Part shown: piece by piece, positions 5,677 through 13,297 of the stretch
Layout: each line of letters begins with the position of its first letter
Numbering within the stretch: the first letter of the stretch is position 1
Source of the DNA: RXOA01 sp964554715
Lineage (GTDB): Bacteria; Bipolaricaulota; Bipolaricaulia; UBA7950; UBA9294
Length of the DNA stretch: 14,699 bases
Assembly: GCA_964554715.1 (NCBI GenBank)
Contig: CAZKPU010000061.1
Location: 1 to 14,699, forward strand
Reading direction: 5' to 3'
Made by a program: the position numbers and the translations under genes
The notes under the pieces: generated by a model
Databases searched by the model: none
The model's input: only the letters and a program-made list of their open reading frames with translations
What the model was told of the DNA's origin: nothing

Positions 5677-6578
5677 GTACGTTGAAAGAGCTTGACCGGC
5701 CTGACGTCATTTCACCGGGAATCTCCGCGTGCGTCGGATGCAACGTCGAACTGACGCTCCGTACCATGATGCGTGTGCTCGGCAGCAATACGATCCTTGC
5801 TATTCCCCCGGGATGCATGGGGGGCGTCGGCGTCGTCGGCTGGGACAAGCTGTCCGGAGCGACCATTCCCGTCTTCTTCCCGCTGCTTACAAACACAGCC
5901 TCGATGCTCACCGGATTGAAGCTTGCACATGAGAAAGCCGGTCACGCAGATGTGCAAGTCGTTGCGTTCGCCGGTGACGGCGCCACCGTGGATGCCGGGT
6001 TCCAGGCGCTTTCCGGCGCCGCCGAGCGGAATGATCGTCTCATCTACATCTGCTACGACAACGAAGGCTACATGAACACCGGCTATCAGCGCAGCAGTGC
6101 GACCCCAAAGGGGGCATGGACGAGCACAACCCCCTTCGGGAAGATCCAGGTCAAGAAAGACACGCCGCGAATCATGGCCGACCACCGGATTCCGTACGTC
6201 GCCACATGCTCCCCCGCCTACATCCCGGACATGATCGCCAAAGTGAAGAAGGCGCAGTCCCACACGGAAGGGTTCTCGTACCTGCATGTTCTCAATCCGT
6301 GCGTCAGCGGATGGGGGTTCGCGCCCAACAACAGCATCCGGGTATGCCGCGCGTCAGTGCAGAGCCGCTATTTCCCGCTGTACGAGGTCGAGAACGGACA
6401 GTATCGGATCACGGTGGACGTTGAGAAGCCGAAGGCTCTCACGGAGTACATCGGGATGCTTAAGAAGTTCTCGCGAACCACGCCCGCTGATCTCGATCAG
6501 ATGCAAGCGCAGATCGACCAGCAATGGCGGGAACTCAAGGCGCTGGAACGCGTTACAGAAGGTTCCGTCCATGCATGA
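5673..6578 (+). CDS. porB: 2-oxoacid:ferredoxin oxidoreductase, beta subunit (TPP-binding)
   Basis: Beta subunit that binds thiamine diphosphate and the proximal [4Fe-4S] cluster. The 301-residue protein shows the TPP/Mg motif starting GDG (101-103) and ending in YDNEGYMNTG (N130, N135), followed by QRSSATPKGAWTSTT, a hallmark of PorB/VorB. Four cysteines are placed as in PFOR: C20 and C23 (CVGC), C48 (25 residues on, as in the Desulfovibrio enzyme) and C210 in LNPCVSGWG. ATG 5673 overlaps the alpha stop by four bases with GGGGAGG upstream, so alpha and beta are translationally coupled. Its 3' end overlaps the start of the acyl-CoA synthetase alpha gene by 8 bases. No gamma-subunit gene lies between or beside them. 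Confidence 0.94.
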   Translation: MSTLKELDRPDVISPGISACVGCNVELTLRTMMRVLGSNTILAIPPGCMGGVGVVGWDKLSGATIPVFFPLLTNTASMLTGLKLAHEKAGHADVQVVAFAGDGATVDAGFQALSGAAERNDRLIYICYDNEGYMNTGYQRSSATPKGAWTSTTPFGKIQVKKDTPRIMADHRIPYVATCSPAYIPDMIAKVKKAQSHTEGFSYLHVLNPCVSGWGFAPNNSIRVCRASVQSRYFPLYEVENGQYRITVDVEKPKALTEYIGMLKKFSRTTPADLDQMQAQIDQQWRELKALERVTEGSVHA

Positions 6579-8046
6579 GTTCGGGACCGGCGCCGAGCTG
6601 TTCGCACCGATCGAACCCGCATTCCGGGCCAGAGCACGCTTGCTTCGAACGTTGTTCGAAGCAGAGAACGTCGCCATCATCGGCGCCTCCAACAACCCTC
6701 GCAAGGCGTCACATCACGTCATGCGAACGATGATCGATGAGGGGTTCGCGGGCGGACTGTTTCCTGTGAATCCATCGGAGAAGACCGTGCTCGGACGGCC
6801 CTCTGTGGCATCGATCTCCGACATCAGCGAACCCCTGGACCTGGCAGTCGTCGGCATCCCCACGCAGCATGTTCTTCCTGTTGTGGAGCAAGCGGCAGCA
6901 CGTGGCGATCTCCGATACATGGTGATCCTCACCGCCGGCTTCGCCGAAACCGGCGTTCCGGAAAACGTTCAACTCGAACGGCGAATCGTCGAGACAGCGA
7001 ATGCCTCAGGGATCCGCATCATCGGCCCGAACTGCATCGGGGTCATCAACCCACGAACGAAGCTGTGCACGGGTTTCGCCCCCGGCCTCACGTTGGTTCC
7101 CGGCAAGGTCGGTTTCGTCACTCAGAGCGGCGCGTTCGGCGGTTCATATCTGATGGCGTGCGGTTCCCAGCCGGTTCCGCTGGGGTTCAGCAAGTTCGGC
7201 CATGTCGGGAACATGTCCGACGTAGATATCCTCGAGCTTCTCCTTCACTACGGTGAAGACGACGATACGCAGGCCATCTGCATGTATATGGAAGGCGTTC
7301 GGGACGGCCGACGTTTCCTGCGAGTGGCGCGCGAAGTCACCCGGCGCAAGCCGGTGTTTGCGTTGAAGGTCGGGCGCAACACGCTCGGATCTCGCGCCGC
7401 CTTGTCCCATACGGGCGCACTGGCCGGATCGAACCGCGTTTATGACGCCGCGCTGCGGCAGGTCGGGCTGGAGCGGATCTTCACGTTTGATGCCCTGGTC
7501 GATACTTGCAAGGCTGCCTCCTACCTGACGCCGCCAGCGGGGAACCGCGTTTGCATCCTGACACAGGCAGGGGGCCCGGGGATCATCGCTATGGACGAGA
7601 TCGGCGAGGATTCAAGCCTGGTTCTCGCCTCTCTGAGCGCCGAGACACAATCCTCTCTTCAGGCGTTGCTTCCTCCGATGGCGATGATCTGTAAGCCGAA
7701 CGGGTATATCGATATGACCGCAGCAGCCATGGAGGAGGCGCATGCTCAGGCGCTCCGGATCGTTCTCGAAGACGAGAACGTCGATTCGGTGCTCTTCATC
7801 ACGCTTCCGCCGACGTTCCTGCCAGCGATCGATGTAGCGCGCGCGGTGGCCCCGGTTGCCGCCGCGGCATCGAAACCCGTTGCTGCATGCTTCATGCACG
7901 GCCATGCCATGCTCGAAGCGCGTGTTTGTCTCGAACAGGCCGGTGTGCCGACCTTCGATACACCGGATCGCGCAGCCCGCGCGCTGATTCACTTCACCCG
8001 GGCCACCCGGCAGCAGCAAAACGTGTGTGGGGAGGGCGTCTCATGA
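6571..8046 (+). CDS. acdA: ADP-forming acyl-CoA synthetase, alpha subunit
   Basis: Converts acyl-CoA, ADP and phosphate to the free acid, CoA and ATP, acting with the beta subunit encoded next. The 491 residues follow the NDP-forming acyl-CoA synthetase order: CoA-binding Rossmann domain (about 30-135, NVAIIGASNNPRKASHHV and VILTAGFAETG), then the succinyl-CoA-ligase-like domains with IIGPNCIGVINP and VGFVTQSGAFGGSYLMA, and the phosphohistidine loop ALSHTGALAG with the expected catalytic H280. It is a separate subunit as in archaeal Acd, not the fused 700-residue form. The ATG at 6571 lies inside the end of porB, and the stop overlaps the beta ATG. Following a 2-oxoacid oxidoreductase, it would conserve the thioester energy as ATP. 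Acetate or branched/aryl acid specificity cannot be read from sequence. Confidence 0.93.
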   Translation: MHEFGTGAELFAPIEPAFRARARLLRTLFEAENVAIIGASNNPRKASHHVMRTMIDEGFAGGLFPVNPSEKTVLGRPSVASISDISEPLDLAVVGIPTQHVLPVVEQAAARGDLRYMVILTAGFAETGVPENVQLERRIVETANASGIRIIGPNCIGVINPRTKLCTGFAPGLTLVPGKVGFVTQSGAFGGSYLMACGSQPVPLGFSKFGHVGNMSDVDILELLLHYGEDDDTQAICMYMEGVRDGRRFLRVAREVTRRKPVFALKVGRNTLGSRAALSHTGALAGSNRVYDAALRQVGLERIFTFDALVDTCKAASYLTPPAGNRVCILTQAGGPGIIAMDEIGEDSSLVLASLSAETQSSLQALLPPMAMICKPNGYIDMTAAAMEEAHAQALRIVLEDENVDSVLFITLPPTFLPAIDVARAVAPVAAAASKPVAACFMHGHAMLEARVCLEQAGVPTFDTPDRAARALIHFTRATRQQQNVCGEGVS

Positions 8047-8717
8047 CCCATCCGAACAGCTCCTTTCTCCTTGAGACGGAGGCAATCCGGCTCGTTTCGT
8101 CGTATGGGATCCCCTATCCCGACCATCGGTTCGCTTCTTCCGCAGACGAAGCGGCGATCGCCGCGGACTCGATCGGATATCCGGTCGTTCTCAAAGCGGT
8201 CGTGGCTGATGTCGCTCACAAGAGCGATGTGGGAGGAGTGATCACCCGGCTGCGCGACCCCGAGAGCGTCCGCAGCGCCTTCGATCGTATCCGCGAGAGC
8301 ATCGCCATCCATGCGCCAAGCAGCCCGCTCACCGGCGTTCTCGTTTGCCGACAGATCGACGACGGCGTGGACGTCATCGTGGGTGGGCTTCAAGACTCAA
8401 CGTTCGGTCCCACCGTCATGTTCGGCTTGGGAGGGATCTTCACCGAGGTTCTCGATGATGTCGCATTCCGGGTCGCACCGATTGAGCGATCCGAGGCCCA
8501 CCGCCTCGTACGTGAGATCAAGAGCTGGCCGTTGCTCGATGGGGCCCGCGGTCGGCAACCGTGTGAGATCGAAGGCCTTGTCACATTGATCGTGGCCGTA
8601 TCCCGCTTGATGGTGGAACACCCGGAGATCGAAAGCCTCGACCTGAACCCTGTCCGAGTTCTTCCTGACCGCCTTCTTGCCCTCGACGCCCGAGTCAAGC
8701 AAAGGGCAACCGCCTAG
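8043..8717 (+). CDS. acdB: ADP-forming acyl-CoA synthetase, beta subunit (ATP-grasp)
   Basis: ATP-grasp subunit that takes phosphate from the alpha phosphohistidine to make ATP. The 224 residues match stand-alone AcdB (about 230): SSFLLETEAIRLVSSYGIP at the N-terminus, GYPVVLKAVVADVAHKSDVGGV with the conserved beta histidine (H59 here, matching the second phosphorylatable histidine known in archaeal Acd), GLQDSTFGPTVMFGLGGIFTEVLDD as the ATP-grasp core, and the C-terminal ESLDLNPVRVLP, with the Asp and Asn expected near the metal. ATG 8043 overlaps the acdA stop by four bases with GGGGAGGG upstream. It is the last gene of the operon; an intrinsic terminator starts 25 bases after its stop. Confidence 0.93.
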   Translation: MTHPNSSFLLETEAIRLVSSYGIPYPDHRFASSADEAAIAADSIGYPVVLKAVVADVAHKSDVGGVITRLRDPESVRSAFDRIRESIAIHAPSSPLTGVLVCRQIDDGVDVIVGGLQDSTFGPTVMFGLGGIFTEVLDDVAFRVAPIERSEAHRLVREIKSWPLLDGARGRQPCEIEGLVTLIVAVSRLMVEHPEIESLDLNPVRVLPDRLLALDARVKQRATA

Positions 8718-8742
8718 CCGACTCGGGTCGTCTCGCCCCGGA

Positions 8743-8782
8743 AGAGAGCCGGTGGCGTTAAGCTGCCGGCTCTCTCCATTTT
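8743..8782 (+). terminator. Intrinsic terminator of the oxidoreductase/ACD operon
   Basis: AGAGAGCCGG (8743-8752) pairs perfectly with CCGGCTCTCT (8766-8775). The stem extends inward by two wobble and two GC pairs to a 5-base GTTAA loop, giving 14 pairs. A short TTTT follows at 8779-8782 after a 3-base gap. No T-run exists on the opposite side, so it acts on the plus strand, between convergent genes. Confidence 0.75.
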
Positions 8783-8861
8783 GGCTCCATCGGCCTTCCC
8801 CACATGATTGGCTCTATCGGGAGCTACGATCACCGCTCGCTCTTCGGCCGCCGATGCAGAG

Positions 8862-9263
8862 CTATTCGGACTTGATCGAGGGGTTGATCTCGATCCGCGG
8901 CGGATCCTGAAGCGCCCGCTTCACAGCGCACAGCGACGCAGCGTTGACACACGCTTGCAGATAGCGTTCGGGAAACCCGTGCGGAAAGGCAATGTCCATC
9001 GTCACCTGCTCGAGCTTCTTCGTCTCTTCATTCCGTCGCGGAGTCAACGACATTTCAATCCCGTCCGTGTCGATCCCTCGCTTCTGACAGAACGCAAGGA
9101 CGTAGAAGCCGGTGCAGGTCCCGAGAGACGCCAGGAACAGCGAAAACGGGCTGGGAGCGGATCCTTCTCCACCGTGATCCACGGACTGATCCGTGAGTAT
9201 GGCAAACCCTTTGTAGTCCGCACGGACCTTCTTCCCACCGGGGAATGAAACCTTCATCGTCAT
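8862..9263 (-). CDS. OsmC/Ohr-family protein
   Basis: Small thiol protein of the OsmC superfamily, whose studied members reduce organic peroxides; this one is nearer the YhfA/OsmC-like branch of uncertain function. The 133 residues show the two family cysteines: C50 in LASLGTCTGFYVLAFC and C112 in NAASLCAVKRAL, plus the substrate-side motif GGEGSAPSPF that normally sits at the dimer active site. An additional C105 is nearby. ATG 9263 is chosen because AAGGA lies 8 bases upstream; an in-frame TTG at 9269 would be too close to that site. The gene converges on the acd operon and diverges from the nucleoside hydrolase gene. In an anaerobe it may detoxify peroxides or handle reactive sulfur species. 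Confidence 0.88.
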   Translation of the reverse strand: MTMKVSFPGGKKVRADYKGFAILTDQSVDHGGEGSAPSPFSLFLASLGTCTGFYVLAFCQKRGIDTDGIEMSLTPRRNEETKKLEQVTMDIAFPHGFPERYLQACVNAASLCAVKRALQDPPRIEINPSIKSE

Positions 9264-9444
9264 GTGCAATATCCTTTCCGAATCAACTGCCGAAATCCCT
9301 ACGGTTTCACGGGATCACAGTGTAACGACCTCACCGGAGTCGATCCATTCCCGGCGGGGGCCATCGCAGGTTTGCAACCGACGACCTTCTCGGCGACGAT
9401 CGTCCCGGTACGCGACACGATCGTGGATAGGGAGGCAAGCAGAG

Positions 9445-10380
9445 ATGAGAAGGTTTGTGATCGATACCGACACAGCGTCAGATGACGCGGTGGCTCTGGT
9501 GATGGCGCTGCGGCATCCCGCTGTCCGAATCGAAGCGATCACCGTCGTCGCGGGAAACGTCCCTCTGGCTCAAGCCACGCAGAACGCGCTGTACGTTGTC
9601 GAGCGTTGCGGCCGCACAGCAGACGTGCCCGTAGTTCCGGGACTTGCCAAGCCACTTCTCCGCCCGCTTCGGACGGCCCAGTTCTGCCATGGCGAAGACG
9701 GCTTCGGCGACATCGGTCTCAAGCTCTCGGGACGTACACCCGCCGACGGACACGCAGTGGACGTATTGATCCGAACGATCCGGCGGTTCCCGAACGAAAT
9801 CACACTGGTGACACTCGGCCCGCTCTCGAACCTCGCCGTTGCGTTGCTGCGAGACCCCGATATCGCGACGCTTGTCGATCGATGCGTGGTCATGGGAGGG
9901 ATCGGCTTCGGCCATGGAAACGTTGTTCCCGCTGCGGAGTACAACATCTGGGTCGACCCTGAGGCGGCCAAGATCGTTTTCGAATCGGGGCTTCCGATCA
10001 CCATGGTCGGATGGGACGTCTCGCATCATCACGCCACGTTCACCGCCGAGGAGGCCGCCCATCTCCGGTCGCTATCGGATCTGGCCGCCTTCTGTGTGGA
10101 CATCCAGCGAGGGCTCCAAAACTTCGGCATCCGATCGCTCTGTCAAACCGGGTTCGATCTTCCTGATCCGATGGCGATGGCCGTCGCACTCGAGCCGGCG
10201 GTTGCCACGCGCGTTGATCGGCTTCACGTTGCGGTGGAGACCACGAGCGAATTGACCCGCGGAGCCACCGTCATCGACCACCTGAGAAACTCCGGAAACG
10301 AACCCAACGCGGATGTCGTCCTTGAAGCCTCTCGCAAGCGTTTTCTCGACTTGCTGACGCGGTCCGTGCAGCAGGGGTAG
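9445..10380 (+). CDS. Inosine/uridine-preferring nucleoside hydrolase family protein
   Basis: Ca2+-dependent N-ribohydrolase expected to cleave nucleosides to base plus ribose. The 311-residue protein has the family order: N-terminal Asp cluster DTDTASDDAVAL (residues 7-18; usual form DTDPGxDDA), FCHGEDGFGD, TLVTLGPLSNLAVAL, MGGIGFGHGNVVPAAEYNIWVDPEAA for ribose binding, GWDVSHH with the His often near the leaving base, and DLPDPMAMAVAL supplying the last metal Asp. Length equals the usual 305-330. The ATG is set by GGAGG 9 bases upstream. The NH2-terminal Pro-Gly of the Asp cluster is Thr-Ala here, a mild departure. The gene stands alone between divergent osmC and a downstream hairpin. Its product nucleobases could in principle be substrates for ring-opening enzymes such as the amidohydrolase at the left edge. 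Confidence 0.92.
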   Translation: MRRFVIDTDTASDDAVALVMALRHPAVRIEAITVVAGNVPLAQATQNALYVVERCGRTADVPVVPGLAKPLLRPLRTAQFCHGEDGFGDIGLKLSGRTPADGHAVDVLIRTIRRFPNEITLVTLGPLSNLAVALLRDPDIATLVDRCVVMGGIGFGHGNVVPAAEYNIWVDPEAAKIVFESGLPITMVGWDVSHHHATFTAEEAAHLRSLSDLAAFCVDIQRGLQNFGIRSLCQTGFDLPDPMAMAVALEPAVATRVDRLHVAVETTSELTRGATVIDHLRNSGNEPNADVVLEASRKRFLDLLTRSVQQG

Positions 10381-10386
10381 AGAGGC

Positions 10387-10415
10387 GCGAAACGAATCGC
10401 AGAGCGGTGTTTCGC
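10387..10415 (+). terminator. Weak terminator-like hairpin after the nucleoside hydrolase
   Basis: GCGAAAC (10387-10393) pairs with GTTTCGC (10409-10415) around a 15-base loop, seven bases after the stop codon. There is no T-run, so it may be only a mRNA 3' stem. Between it and the repeat array (10416-10608) I see no gene or clear site. Confidence 0.3.
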
Positions 10416-10608
10416 CGCCGGCCGCGAAGGCACCCCGAGTTCGACTTCCTCCGACGACGAACTCACCGAAAACCTCAACGATCTTCATCCGACGTTCATC
10501 CTGCCAAGGCACCCTTAACCGTGGCACAAGGGATAGCATCCGTCGTGCGTTCCCATCTGATCGAACGCGCGACAACGGCGTTCTTCATGAGGAGCACACC
10601 GCTCCTCG

Positions 10609-10717
10609 GAGCGGACGGCATCGTGCGGTCCAGAGCGGACCGCATCATACGGTCCAGAGCGGACCGCATCATACGGTCCAGAGCGGACCGCATCGACGGT
10701 CCAAGCGGACCGCATCG
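10609..10717. repeat. 24-bp tandem repeat of self-complementary units
   Basis: The core GCGGACCGCATC recurs at 10611 (one mismatch), 10635, 10659, 10683 and 10705, giving spacings of 24, 24, 24 and 22. From the second copy each core is preceded by CGGTCC, so each unit folds as CGGTCC, a 4-5 base loop, GGACCG. The array ends 22 bases before the rhodanese lipoprotein ATG, just upstream of its ribosome-binding site, so it would be in the leader or promoter of that gene. Confidence 0.9.
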
Positions 10718-10739
10718 TATGGAAAGGAGAGTGGGCGCG

Positions 10740-11285
10740 ATGAAAGGACCTCAATCGAACAAGGCACAGAGGATCGGTCTGTTGCTGATTGTGTCATCCG
10801 TGTTTGCCTTGGCAGGATGCCTGGGGGTGAATGAACAGGTAGCTCAAGGGTCCGACCCGGGATCGTCCGACGGAACGTCGGAGATCCTCTCCACACTCCC
10901 CGAACCGGGGCTCGTATCGGCACAGCAGGGCTTCGAGATCCTCACCGCGTTGGGGGAGGATTCGGGGTTCGTTCTTCTTGACATCCGGACCTCACCCGAG
11001 GTGGAATCACTTCACATCCCGGGGGCGGTCAACCTCGACTTCTACGGCGACGGGTTCGCCGACCAGCTTGCGTCACTGGATCGCAGCAAGGCCTATCTGA
11101 TCTACTGCCGCACCGCCAATCGTACGGGGCAAGCCTATGCGGTGATGCGCGATCTCGGTTTCGATCACGTCTGGGATCTCGACGGAGGAATCAGCACCTG
11201 GAGCGGGCTCGGATATCCTACATGCCAAGGGCCTCTCGGCGATCCCCACACATGCGTTGGATCGGTTCCGTCCCCCGTAACGTAG
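10740..11285 (+). CDS. Rhodanese-domain lipoprotein
   Basis: Membrane-anchored, exported sulfurtransferase-like protein. The 181-residue precursor has a lipoprotein signal peptide: basic N-terminus, hydrophobic stretch at about 11-24 and the lipobox LAGC with C27 as lipidated residue. A Ser/Gly-rich tether (about 30-55) leads to one rhodanese domain (about 60-165) with LDIRTSPEVESLHIPGAVNLD and the active-site loop YCRTANRTG, C123 being the persulfide cysteine. VWDLDGGISTWSGLGYP is the usual domain end; the tail has two more cysteines (C152, C162). ATG 10740 is chosen because AAAGGAGAG lies upstream and it starts the signal peptide; the frame stays open further 5' through the tandem repeat, but that would bury the signal. 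Substrate (cyanide, thiosulfate or persulfide) is unknown. Confidence 0.9.
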   Translation: MKGPQSNKAQRIGLLLIVSSVFALAGCLGVNEQVAQGSDPGSSDGTSEILSTLPEPGLVSAQQGFEILTALGEDSGFVLLDIRTSPEVESLHIPGAVNLDFYGDGFADQLASLDRSKAYLIYCRTANRTGQAYAVMRDLGFDHVWDLDGGISTWSGLGYPTCQGPLGDPHTCVGSVPSPVT

Positions 11286-11393
11286 GACCGGATTCGTTCG
11301 ATGACAATCCTTCCCGCTTCTTCCGCTTAGGTCGCTCGCGAACGTTCCTGAGCTGCATCCGAGCCCGACCTACCACATGATGCAGGGCTTGCC

Positions 11394-11399
11394 TATAAT
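11394..11399 (+). promoter_or_regulatory. TATAAT -10 box directly before the MFS gene
   Basis: A perfect TATAAT ends 9 bases before the MFS start codon, with no convincing -35 hexamer. Transcription would begin within a few bases of the ATG, which also lacks any Shine-Dalgarno sequence. Together this suggests a leaderless mRNA. Confidence 0.5.
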
Positions 11400-11408
11400 C
11401 CGTCCCTC

Positions 11409-12695
11409 ATGCGGTTTGCCCGAAGGTACGCGACTCAGATTCGGCAGTTCGCTCCTAACGCCCGTTGGTATCTCGTTTACACCTTCTTGAGCGGGCTGGG
11501 TTTCGGGATCTACCGGCTGTTCTACAACCTCTACGTTCTATCGCTCGGCAACAGCGCCGCTTTCCTCGGACTGCTCGTTGCTGTCCCCGGTCTGGTCATC
11601 ACTGTGCTTGCCCTGCCGATCGGCGCACTCGGAGCTCGAACGGGGTTCCGCGCCACACTGATCGCCGGTGTCGCAATCATGATCGGCTCGCTCATCGGGA
11701 TCGCGCAGGAGACGTCCGCGTTGGCGCTGATCCTGCTCGCGGCCGCGTTGGGCCTCAGCCGTGGATTGCTCGATGTGAGCAACGCTCCGTTCGTCGCAGA
11801 CAACAGCGGTGATCGAGAGCGGACCCACCTGTTCAGCGTTCAGTTCGCCGTCCGCATCTTCGCCGGCTTCTTCGGCTACTCGCTCGCCGGAGCACTGCCG
11901 GCCCTGTTCTCGCGAGTGCTTCATGTAGGAGCGGAAAGCCCGCAAGCCTACCGGGCAGCGTTGCTCTGCGGCGCCGGGGTGTTCTTCGCCGCGCTTCTCC
12001 CGCTGCTCCGACTCGAGAATGGATCCCGGATCCGGGGCGAAACGGCAGGATCCTCCGACACTCGGGCGGCATCCGGTACGTCTCTCCCCTCATCGGAAAA
12101 CAAGTCTCCCACGAGACTTCCTGCGCGGCTGCTCATCCGGTTGTTCACGCCGGAGATTGCCATCGGCTTGGGCGCGGGCGCTCTCGTTCCCTTCTTGAAC
12201 GTGTTCTTCAAGACGAAGTTCGGCGTTTCCGATGCCCTGCTCGGCATCCTTTACGCCGGTCAATCGGTGGCGATGGGCGTTGCGATCCTCCTCGGTCCGA
12301 TCCTCGCTGCTCGTCTCGGACGTCCGCGTGCCGTCGTCGCCACTCAGCTTCTCTCCATTCCGTTCCTAATCCTGCTTGGATTCACACCGTTTATCGCACC
12401 GGCAGCGATCGGTTTCCTGATGCGTGCCAGCTTGATGAACATGGGGCACCCGCTCTATTCGGCGTTCTCGATGGATCAGGTCGGTTCGAAGTACCGCGCT
12501 CTGGCCAGCGGCCTTCTGGTGATGACCTCACAGGGAAGCCGAGCGCTGAGTTCGTGGCTGAGCGGGATTCTTCAGGAAGGTCCCGGGTTCACCCCGGTGT
12601 TCGCCATCACTTGCACCTGCTACTTCACGGCTTCTGTGTTGATCTTCGTGTTCTTCATCCGCAGCAAGCGCGACCTCTCCCCCGTAGGAAGCTAG
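11409..12695 (+). CDS. Major facilitator superfamily transporter
   Basis: Polytopic inner-membrane permease of 428 residues, the normal MFS length. Roughly 11-12 hydrophobic segments are visible: six before a long polar central loop (about residues 200-243, rich in Ser, Thr, Arg and Glu) and five or six after it. GALGARTGFRATL after the second segment resembles the motif A loop (GxxxDRxGRR) in a degenerate form. NAPFVADNSGDRERTHLFSVQF between segments 4 and 5 resembles conserved loops of drug/unknown-substrate MFS proteins. The N-terminus is cytoplasmic and basic (MRFARRYATQIRQ). The gene starts right after a TATAAT box and ends 8 bases from the convergent lemA stop. No substrate can be assigned; efflux is as likely as uptake. 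Confidence 0.88.
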   Translation: MRFARRYATQIRQFAPNARWYLVYTFLSGLGFGIYRLFYNLYVLSLGNSAAFLGLLVAVPGLVITVLALPIGALGARTGFRATLIAGVAIMIGSLIGIAQETSALALILLAAALGLSRGLLDVSNAPFVADNSGDRERTHLFSVQFAVRIFAGFFGYSLAGALPALFSRVLHVGAESPQAYRAALLCGAGVFFAALLPLLRLENGSRIRGETAGSSDTRAASGTSLPSSENKSPTRLPARLLIRLFTPEIAIGLGAGALVPFLNVFFKTKFGVSDALLGILYAGQSVAMGVAILLGPILAARLGRPRAVVATQLLSIPFLILLGFTPFIAPAAIGFLMRASLMNMGHPLYSAFSMDQVGSKYRALASGLLVMTSQGSRALSSWLSGILQEGPGFTPVFAITCTCYFTASVLIFVFFIRSKRDLSPVGS

Positions 12696-12703
12696 GAGAA
12701 GAG

Positions 12704-13297
12704 CTACCGTGGGCTTCCAGTCGACCCGACATCGGGATCGAGATCCCCCGCCATGTTCGGAACCGCACGAACGGCTTGCTCGATCTCGAAGAATGTCGCT
12801 TCGCGGATGGAGAACGCCGACGCAACCAGATTCGAAGGAAACACCCGGACGCGCGTATTCAACGCGCGAACGTTTGCGTTGTACAGACGGCGTGCCGCTT
12901 GAATCCGGTCCTCCGTGTTGGCCAATTCCTCCTGTAAGGCAAGGAAAGAAGCGCTCGCTTTCAGATCCGGGTACGCCTCGGCGACAACCAGCAGCTGCCG
13001 CAAGAAGGAGACCAGTCGGTTCTCCTCTCCGGCCTGCTCGGCCGGAGTCCCTTGCGACGCCACCGCACGTGTCCTCGCCTCGACAACGGAGCGGAGAACG
13101 CCTTCCTCATGACGCGCATAGCCACGCACCGTTTCCACCAGGTTCGGGATCAAGTCATAGCGGCGCTTCAATTCGGCGTCGATGTCCGACCAACTCTCCC
13201 GCACGTGCTGACGGCTCCGGATCAGCGTGTTGTACATCGAGATGACATAGAGCAACAGGAGCCCGGCGACGATGGCAACCATCACACCTGCAGTCAT
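12704..13297 (-). CDS. lemA: LemA family membrane protein
   Basis: LemA proteins have one N-terminal membrane helix and an antiparallel helical bundle outside or beside the membrane; their cellular role is not settled. The 197 residues show the helix at about 3-21, then the family signature YNTLIRSRQHVRESWSDIDA and LKRRYDLIPNLVETVRGYARHEE (about residues 22-65), and the second block ALQEELANTEDRIQAARRLYNANVRALNTRV with FPSNLVA near 145-160. Length fits the family (180-200). ATG 13297 overlaps the stop of the upstream membrane-anchored gene as ATGA, so the pair is coupled. A TPM-domain or M48 protease partner, common beside lemA, is absent here. The 3' end meets the convergent MFS gene with no visible terminator. 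Confidence 0.95.
   Translation of the reverse strand: MTAGVMVAIVAGLLLLYVISMYNTLIRSRQHVRESWSDIDAELKRRYDLIPNLVETVRGYARHEEGVLRSVVEARTRAVASQGTPAEQAGEENRLVSFLRQLLVVAEAYPDLKASASFLALQEELANTEDRIQAARRLYNANVRALNTRVRVFPSNLVASAFSIREATFFEIEQAVRAVPNMAGDLDPDVGSTGSPR

Noticed and set aside
10609..10717. CRISPR array
   Set aside because: Units are directly adjacent with no unique spacers and no cas gene is nearby.
10407..10739. Upstream extension of the rhodanese frame through the tandem repeat
   Set aside because: It would bury the lipoprotein signal peptide and an internal Shine-Dalgarno sequence; the encoded repeat (RADRIIRS) looks like translated noncoding DNA.
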